Assembly: GCA_026418055.1 (NCBI GenBank)
Contig: JAOACB010000013.1
Location: 21,062 to 57,131 of the forward strand
Direction of reading: 5' to 3'
Source: Fimbriimonadales bacterium
GTDB lineage: Bacteria; Armatimonadota; Fimbriimonadia; Fimbriimonadales; Fimbriimonadaceae
Length of the DNA: 36,070 nucleotides
The position numbers and the translations under genes were made by a program. A model generated the notes under the pieces. It was not told where the DNA came from. It made no database searches and was given only the letters and a program-made list of their open reading frames with translations. Below, piece after piece: positions 30,854-36,070 of the stretch. Positions within the stretch are counted from its first letter, which is position 1, and each line of letters begins with the position of its first letter.

Positions 30854-32863
30854 ATGGCTCACCCAGGCATCCGGTTCGATCGCATTCTGTACGGCGGAGA
30901 CTACAACCCCGACCAGTGGCCGGAGGAGGTTTGGCGCGAGGACGCGCGGCTCATGGCCTTGGCGCGCTGGAACACAGCCACGGTGCCGGTGTTCTCTTGG
31001 GCGCGCCTGGAGCCGGAGGAGGGCCGCTACGACTTCGGCTGGCTCGACCGCGTGCTCGAGACGCTCGAGGCGGACGGCATCGGCGTCTGCCTGGCCACCA
31101 GCACCGCCTCGCAGCCCGCCTGGGTGGACGCCAAGTACCCCGACGTGCTGATCACGGACGCGAACGGCGTGCGCCGCAGGCACGGCGGAAGGCACGCGTT
31201 CTGCCCCAACAGCGCCAACTACCGCCGGCTTTCCACCGGTCTGGCGTCGAAGCTCGCCGAGCGCTACGGCGCGCGGCCGAGCCTGCGCCTGTGGCACGTG
31301 AACAACGAGTACGGCACGATCTGCTTCTGCGGCAGCTGCGCGGCGGCGTTCCGGCGGTGGCTGCAGCGCCGCTACGGCACCCTCGACGAGCTGAACCGGC
31401 GCTGGTACACCGCGTTCTGGAGCCACACCTACACGGACTGGTCGCAGATCGAGCCGCCCTACTCCCACGGCGAGGGGGCCATCCAGGCGTTGCGCATCGA
31501 CTACCATCGCTTCCAGTCGGAGAGCCTCCTGCGTTGCTTCGTCGCCGAGCGCGACGCCATCCGTCGGCGCTCGCCGGGCGTGCCCATCACCACCAACCTC
31601 ATGGGCACGTTCTTCAACCTGGACTACCACCGCTGGGCCGAGGAGATGGACGTCGTTTCTTGGGACAACTACCCCTGGCCCGATGCGAAGCCCGAGGAGG
31701 TGGCGTTCTACCACGCCCTGCACCGCGGCATGAAGCACGGTCAGCCCTTCCTGCTGATGGAACAGAGCCCCTCTCAGCAGAACTGGCAGCCGTACAACAA
31801 GCTGAAGGCCCCGGGGCGGCTGCGCCTGCAGTCGTTCCAGACGATCGCGCACGGCTCGGACAGCGTGATGTACTTCCAGTGGAGGCGGGGCCGCGGCGGC
31901 ATCGAGAAGCTGCACGGCGCGGTGGTCGAGCACGGCGGCGACGAGAACAACCGCGTGTTCCGCGAGGTGGCAGAGATCGGGCGGGAGCTCGAGGCCCTCG
32001 GCACGGCCACCCTCGGCGGGCGGACGCCCGCTCGGGTGGCCGTGCTGTTCAGCTGGGAAAGCTGGTGGGCCATCCGCTGCTCGAGCGGCCCGAGCGCGGA
32101 CCTCGACTACCCCGCCGCCGTGCGCTCGTTCTACGCCGCGCTGCACCGGCTGGGCATCGACGCCGACGTGATCGGTCCGAACGCCCCCCTCGAACCCTAC
32201 GATGTGCTGCTGCTGCCGCTGCTGACCATGGTGCCCCGCGAGCTGGGGCGACGGCTGACCGAGCGCGTGGCCCAGGGCGCGACGCTCGTCGCCACCCCCT
32301 TCACGGGCTTGGTGGACGAGACCGACCTGGTGCACCCCGAGGGCGCCCCCGGGCCTTTGTCGGAGGCGCTGGGGGTGCTGGTCGAGGAGACCGACGCTCT
32401 GATGCCCGGGGAGCGGAACGCCGTGCGGTGGCTCGACGGACCCAAGGCAGACGCCCGATGGCTGTGCGACCGGATCCGGCTGAGGGGCGCCGAGCCCATG
32501 GGCTTCTACGAGGCGGGATTCTACGCGGGTGAGCCCGCGGCGACGGTTCATGCGTGCGGCAGAGGGCGCGCCTGGTACCTTGCGGCGTTTCTGCAGGACG
32601 ACGGCCTGCGCGCGTTCCTGAAGAGGGTTTGCGCCGAGCGCGGCATCGCGTCTCCGCTGGAGGGGGGCGCCGAGCCCCCGGAGGGCGTCGAGGTGACCCG
32701 GCGCGTGCAGCCAGGCGGCGAGACGCTGACCTACCTGCTGAACCACTCGGAGGAGCATCGGAAGGTGAGGCTGCCGTTCGAGGGAACGGACCTGCTGCGC
32801 GGGGAGCCCGTCGGCCCCGAGGTGGATCTTCCGCCGCTGGCCGTTCGGATCGTGCGCCGGTAG
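30854..32863 (+). CDS. Glycoside hydrolase family 42 beta-galactosidase
   Basis: 669 residues with no signal peptide. 'ILYGGDYNPDQWPEEVWREDARLM' is the GH42 start. The acid/base is Glu152 (HVNNEYG) and the nucleophile Glu303 (LLMEQSP). Four cysteines in the family spacing, Cys117, Cys157, Cys159 and Cys162, should bind structural zinc, as in the thermophilic A4 enzyme. A trimerisation domain of flavodoxin-like form (from about residue 390, 'RVAVLFSWESWWA') and a small beta domain complete the chain. It splits terminal beta-galactose from oligosaccharides in the cytoplasm. It is divergent from the GH1-LacI operon and likely shares its regulator. GAGGG lies upstream as ribosome-binding site. 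Confidence 0.94.
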   Translation: MAHPGIRFDRILYGGDYNPDQWPEEVWREDARLMALARWNTATVPVFSWARLEPEEGRYDFGWLDRVLETLEADGIGVCLATSTASQPAWVDAKYPDVLITDANGVRRRHGGRHAFCPNSANYRRLSTGLASKLAERYGARPSLRLWHVNNEYGTICFCGSCAAAFRRWLQRRYGTLDELNRRWYTAFWSHTYTDWSQIEPPYSHGEGAIQALRIDYHRFQSESLLRCFVAERDAIRRRSPGVPITTNLMGTFFNLDYHRWAEEMDVVSWDNYPWPDAKPEEVAFYHALHRGMKHGQPFLLMEQSPSQQNWQPYNKLKAPGRLRLQSFQTIAHGSDSVMYFQWRRGRGGIEKLHGAVVEHGGDENNRVFREVAEIGRELEALGTATLGGRTPARVAVLFSWESWWAIRCSSGPSADLDYPAAVRSFYAALHRLGIDADVIGPNAPLEPYDVLLLPLLTMVPRELGRRLTERVAQGATLVATPFTGLVDETDLVHPEGAPGPLSEALGVLVEETDALMPGERNAVRWLDGPKADARWLCDRIRLRGAEPMGFYEAGFYAGEPAATVHACGRGRAWYLAAFLQDDGLRAFLKRVCAERGIASPLEGGAEPPEGVEVTRRVQPGGETLTYLLNHSEEHRKVRLPFEGTDLLRGEPVGPEVDLPPLAVRIVRR

Positions 32864-32951
32864 GCCTGGGTCTTTGTGCCGGCTTCGGCGGAGCCAGGCC
32901 GGCAGTGTTGTAGCATGGACGTCCGCGCCCGTGGCGGAAAGGAGAACTCCG

Positions 32952-34325
32952 TTGCCCCTCGCCTTCAGCCGAATCCTGCCGCTGGTTCTGCCGCTCGCTC
33001 CGTTGCTGGCTCGGGCCGACACGTTCGGTGCGTTGTCGTTCCCGCCACAGACCGGCTCGGCTCGCATCTCGCCCTACGCCGTCAGCTACGCCGATCTCGA
33101 AGCCTCCAGCTTTCGCATCGTCACGTTCTTCCGGGAGTCGGCCAGCTCGGGAGACGCGGGAGCGGACTCCCAAGCGGAGTGGGAGCGCAGGGTCGAGCGC
33201 CTGCTGAATGGAGTCGGCAAGGCGTCGAAGACCGAGACCGTGGCCCTGCCGGAAGGCTGGACGCTCTCGCTGACGAGCGCACCGATCGAGCTCCCCGAAG
33301 GGGATTACCAGGTTCACCTCGGCGTGTACTCGGGCCATGGCGTACGGGCCGCCGCCAGGGTGGTGCTCAAAGGTCGGTTGGACTCCAAGGCGCCGCGCCC
33401 CGCGTTGTTCGCGCAGATCAAACCGGTCGCCCCCTCGGCGGGTCCCCGGCCCGAACCGCTGAACTCGGGCTTCACCATGGCGATTCCCGACGGCTTCGAG
33501 CAGGTCCAGCAGTGGAGAGTCAAGACGCTGCGGGCCTCGGTCGGCGGCCGAACGACGTACACCTCGGCGTTGTTCCGACTGCTTGATCCGATCAAGGGGG
33601 AGGGCGACTTCGGCCTCGCTCTCAAGGAGCTGTGGAACACGAGCGTGCCAAGCGGGTTCGTTAGCAGCAGGGTGATGTTCCGCCGATACGTCGGTGCGGG
33701 GCTCGGCTCATGGTTCTCAGCCGGACTGGGACGGGAGCTGGGCCGCAACGCGGACACGCTGTTCCAGCTGTTTCTGGTCAACGTGGGGGACGTCTGGCAA
33801 CCGATCGTGATCGCCCAGACTTACGAGGACCCCGACAACCCCGACGCGGCCTCGGTGGCGGCCGCTGGGCGCGAGAGCTTCGCCGCTAGCGGCAAGATGG
33901 TCGAGGAGATCCTCAAGGACCTCTCGTGCACAGGGGTCGGCGGCGGGCCGATGGCCTTGCCGGAACATCTCGTGGGCGACTACCGGTTCGGCTCAGAGTC
34001 CGGCGTGGACTGGGTCATGAACCCGATCGGACCGATCCCCACGAAGCCGGCCACCGTCGGAGGCACGCTGAGCCTCAAGAAGGACGGAACCTACGAGCGT
34101 TCGGAGGGCGGCGGACCGACGGAGAAGGGATCGTGGAGGATCGAGCGCGATCTGCTCGTGCTCCAGTCCTCGTCGGGCTCGTCGCGCAGGCTGCGGATCG
34201 CAGCGGTGACCCAATTCAAGACGGGCGAGCGCCTGCTGGTGCTGCTGCCTCGGCTGAGCGACCCCGTCGCGCCGCTGGTCGTGAGCGATGCGTCGACCTA
34301 CTACCTGGCGCGTCCGGCCCGCTGA
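32952..34325 (+). CDS. Exported protein of unknown function
   Basis: 457 residues from a TTG start, chosen because AAGGAG lies 10 nt upstream and the chain then begins with a signal peptide (about 23 residues, cleavage after ARA). The frame is open upstream to 32874 but the added residues are charged and unlikely. After the signal there is a region of about 130 residues with alternating beta strands, a middle part ('FTMAIPDGFEQVQQWRV', 'LWNTSVPSGFV', 'LFQLFLVNVGDVWQPIVIAQTY'), and a C-terminal beta domain of about 110 residues of the lipocalin/META-like kind ('LVGDYRFGSE', 'GTLSLKKDGTYERSEGG', 'KGSWRIERDLLVLQ'). I do not recognise the family. It stops 14 bp from the stop of the convergent membrane protein gene. 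Confidence 0.78.
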   Translation: MPLAFSRILPLVLPLAPLLARADTFGALSFPPQTGSARISPYAVSYADLEASSFRIVTFFRESASSGDAGADSQAEWERRVERLLNGVGKASKTETVALPEGWTLSLTSAPIELPEGDYQVHLGVYSGHGVRAAARVVLKGRLDSKAPRPALFAQIKPVAPSAGPRPEPLNSGFTMAIPDGFEQVQQWRVKTLRASVGGRTTYTSALFRLLDPIKGEGDFGLALKELWNTSVPSGFVSSRVMFRRYVGAGLGSWFSAGLGRELGRNADTLFQLFLVNVGDVWQPIVIAQTYEDPDNPDAASVAAAGRESFAASGKMVEEILKDLSCTGVGGGPMALPEHLVGDYRFGSESGVDWVMNPIGPIPTKPATVGGTLSLKKDGTYERSEGGGPTEKGSWRIERDLLVLQSSSGSSRRLRIAAVTQFKTGERLLVLLPRLSDPVAPLVVSDASTYYLARPAR

Positions 34326-34339
34326 GCCGGGCCGCGCCG

Positions 34340-35455
34340 TCACAGGGCGAGCAGCCCGGCCAAAACCAGCAAGGCGGCCGCCACCGCGGCGGCGAGCCGC
34401 AGGCGGGGCGGCCGGAGCTCTGAGAACGACCGCCCCAGGGTTCGGGGCTCGACGCCGATCGCAGCCCACGCCGAAGGGTCGATCCTCACGGCGTCGTCGC
34501 GCATCCTGGCGAGCATCGGCCCCCAGCCCGCGGCCTCGACGGGAAGGCTGTGCAGGGAGGCGTTCTGCCGATGGATGCGGATCACGGGATGGGATCGCAG
34601 GAGCGCCGCCCTGGCCCGCGGCGCTGCGAGGAGCCCCAGGGCTGCGAGGCATCCCAGCGCCCTAGAAGCTTGGAGCTCCTCCGCCTCGACCGATACGACC
34701 TCGCTGGCGCGGAAGGCACAGGACCCTCCCAGCCACCGCAGGACGTATTCGCCCGGGGAGGCTCGCTCCAGCTCCAGCGCCTCGTGCCATGCGGCAAGAA
34801 CCCAGATCCATAGGCTCGGAACGGCGGCCAGCGCCGCGGCCAGGGTGGTCGCCGCGGGCGGCAACGCATCCAAGAGGCCGAACCGCAGCACGAGTAGCGC
34901 CAACCCGATCAGGAACACCGCGAAGAACAGCGCAAGCAGGTCGGGCACCACGGCCGACGGGACCGGATGCGGGGCCACGCTCTCTCGGGCCCTCCGCGGC
35001 CAAGGGATCCACCCCCAGGCCAGCAGGCCGCAAGCCAAGGCCAATGGAGCCCAGCGGCGCAACGGGAACGCCGCATCGGCGGGCGCCCGGCTCATGGCCT
35101 CTCGCGCAGCAAGCCTGCGCGCAGCCAGCCAGAGGGCGCTTCCGTCGGCGCCGGCCACACGGACGAGCAGTCGGTCGGCGCCGCGCCAATCCAAGCCGCG
35201 CGCAGGCCGAGCATCCGGAGGGAGGAACACGGTGGAGGGGACAGCTCGGCCGGTCGGCCCCTGGGCGGCTTGGGCCGCGATCTCCGACCACTCCCGTCCC
35301 CCGGCCTCGACGAACCCGTGGGCCCTCGCCTCGGGCTCGGCGCGCCCCCTCGGCACGGCGTCGATCGCGACCAAGAAGCGCGGCGACCACGTCCCAAGGA
35401 CGGTGGCCGCCACCGCGCACAGCGCCAGAACGAGGCGGCGCGCCACGGGGAGCAC
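34340..35455 (-). CDS. Membrane protein of unknown function
   Basis: 371 residues from a GTG. An N-terminal hydrophobic segment (residues 8-22) is followed by about 110 residues outside the membrane. Then come a segment near 136-150 (PLALACGLLAWGW), two more near 172-210 (LLALFFAVFLIGLALLVLRFG and an Ala/Leu-rich stretch), a cytoplasmic PH-like or bPH-type region ('EYVLRWLGGSCAFRASEVVSVEAEEL'), and a final helix at the C-terminus. No family is recognised. The gene starts 19 bp after the end of the alcohol dehydrogenase gene, but has its own -10 candidate (TATCGT) 6 nt upstream and no Shine-Dalgarno, so a leaderless message is possible. Confidence 0.7.
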   Translation of the reverse strand: MLPVARRLVLALCAVAATVLGTWSPRFLVAIDAVPRGRAEPEARAHGFVEAGGREWSEIAAQAAQGPTGRAVPSTVFLPPDARPARGLDWRGADRLLVRVAGADGSALWLAARRLAAREAMSRAPADAAFPLRRWAPLALACGLLAWGWIPWPRRARESVAPHPVPSAVVPDLLALFFAVFLIGLALLVLRFGLLDALPPAATTLAAALAAVPSLWIWVLAAWHEALELERASPGEYVLRWLGGSCAFRASEVVSVEAEELQASRALGCLAALGLLAAPRARAALLRSHPVIRIHRQNASLHSLPVEAAGWGPMLARMRDDAVRIDPSAWAAIGVEPRTLGRSFSELRPPRLRLAAAVAAALLVLAGLLAL

Positions 35456-35461
35456 GCCGCC

Positions 35462-35467
35462 ACGATA
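35462..35467 (-). promoter_or_regulatory. Candidate -10 box (TATCGT) for the membrane protein gene, leaderless spacing
   Basis: TATCGT on the minus strand ends 6 nt before the GTG start, inside the 19-bp gap after the dehydrogenase gene. No Shine-Dalgarno is present. Confidence 0.3.
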
Positions 35468-35474
35468 CCTTGGC

Positions 35475-36070
35475 TCAAGCGGCGCAGAGCCGCAGAATCT
35501 CGCGCACCTGCTCGGGGCCGATGTCGCGGTGCTCGCCCAGGATCACGCCGCGCCGCTCCAGCCTCGGCGGGACCTGCTCGACCGCGTCCTGCGCGCCGTA
35601 CTCGGCCAAGCGGGTCTTCACTCCGAGCAGGCGGAAGAACTCCTCGGTCTTCTCGATGGCCGCCCTAGCCTTCTCGTCCTCGGTTCCGGTCGCCCCCCAC
35701 ACGCGCTGTCCGTACTGCGCCAGCTTGGCTTTCTTGCTCTCGAACCGGAAGCGCCAAACGGCCGGCATCACCACCGCCAGCGTCTGCCCGTGGTCCATGC
35801 CGTACAGCGCGGTCAGCTCGTGGCCGATGCCATGGGTCGACCAGTCCTGCGGCACGCCCAGGCCGATGATGCCGTTCAGGGCCATGGTGGCGGTCCACAT
35901 CATGTTGGCCCTCAACCCGTAGTCGTTCGGGCGCTCGAGCAGCTGGGGGCCGAGCTCGACGAGCGTGGCGAGGATCGCCTCGGCGAAGCGGTCCTGCAGC
36001 GGCGCGTCCGCGGGGTACGTCATGTACTGCTCCATCGTGTGCGCGAACGCGTCCACCACGCCGTTGGCGG
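35475..36070 (-). CDS. Iron-containing alcohol dehydrogenase (YqhD/butanol dehydrogenase-like), C-terminal part
   Basis: The frame runs off the right edge, so only about the last 198 residues are visible. 'ANGVVDAFAHTMEQYMT' and 'DWSTHGIGHELTALYGMDHGQTLAVVMP' carry the His residues that bind the metal in group III alcohol dehydrogenases. The segment after it ('KLAQYGQRVWG') and the C-terminal 'DIGPEQVREILRLCA' match the YqhD/BDH-type subfamily, which reduces aldehydes with NADPH. The N-terminal nucleotide-binding half is outside the window. The substrate cannot be told. The gene may be co-transcribed with the membrane protein gene that follows. Confidence 0.9.
   Translation of the reverse strand, partial: ANGVVDAFAHTMEQYMTYPADAPLQDRFAEAILATLVELGPQLLERPNDYGLRANMMWTATMALNGIIGLGVPQDWSTHGIGHELTALYGMDHGQTLAVVMPAVWRFRFESKKAKLAQYGQRVWGATGTEDEKARAAIEKTEEFFRLLGVKTRLAEYGAQDAVEQVPPRLERRGVILGEHRDIGPEQVREILRLCAA

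Noticed and set aside
29327-33067. Minus-strand frame of 1246 codons extending beyond GH1
   Set aside because: The GH1 family N-terminus starts at 30682; the upstream part is antisense to GH42 and shows no protein-like composition.
1-36070. CRISPR arrays, insertion sequences, prophage or integron signals
   Set aside because: No regularly spaced short repeats, transposase, integrase or terminal inverted repeats were seen; base composition is even throughout.

Overview
The window is GC-rich chromosomal DNA with strong G/C preference at third codon positions, densely packed on both strands. It looks like a member of the Armatimonadota (Fimbriimonadia-like). This is an inference from gene content: pseudopilin genes opening with the FTLIELLVV-type segment and carrying an H-X9-DG-like C-terminus, a futalosine-pathway menaquinone gene (mqnA), many secreted glycoside hydrolases with a LacI regulator, a PEP-CTERM-type protein remnant, and several genes that look leaderless. 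Almost everything is chromosomal housekeeping or carbohydrate metabolism. I see no phage, insertion sequence or CRISPR array.

Left part (1-9.5 kb): the 3' end of an exported DUF5666-like protein; an RpoD-like sigma factor; a DedA membrane protein; then a tight run of an Alg5-like polyprenyl-phosphate glycosyltransferase, a SAM methyltransferase and mqnA. A secreted GH16 glucanase converges on mqnA, and the two share their stop-codon bases. A secreted calcineurin-type phosphoesterase and a DinG-like Fe-S helicase follow.

Middle (9.5-18.6 kb): class II fructose-bisphosphate aldolase (minus strand), a frameshifted PEP-CTERM/discoidin-like pseudogene, a pseudopilin, and the most unusual locus of the window. 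Four tandem, diverged solute-binding lipoproteins (SBP_bac_3-like) are followed by one membrane histidine kinase, with no ABC permease, ATPase or response regulator nearby. I read this as a multi-receptor sensory array. An LDH/MDH-fold dehydrogenase with an atypical specificity residue comes next.

Right part (18.6-36 kb): tmRNA (ssrA) on the minus strand with a readable tag, a sugar isomerase-like/Gfo-Idh-MocA pair, thrC-thrB, and ftsK. Then comes a glycan-use locus. On the minus strand GH1, a LacI regulator, a pseudopilin, a small lipoprotein and a GH44 endoglucanase run into an intrinsic terminator. A GH42 beta-galactosidase is read divergently from a shared intergenic region with operator-like repeats. 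The window ends with an exported protein of unknown function, a membrane protein, and the C-terminal part of an iron-containing alcohol dehydrogenase cut by the right edge.
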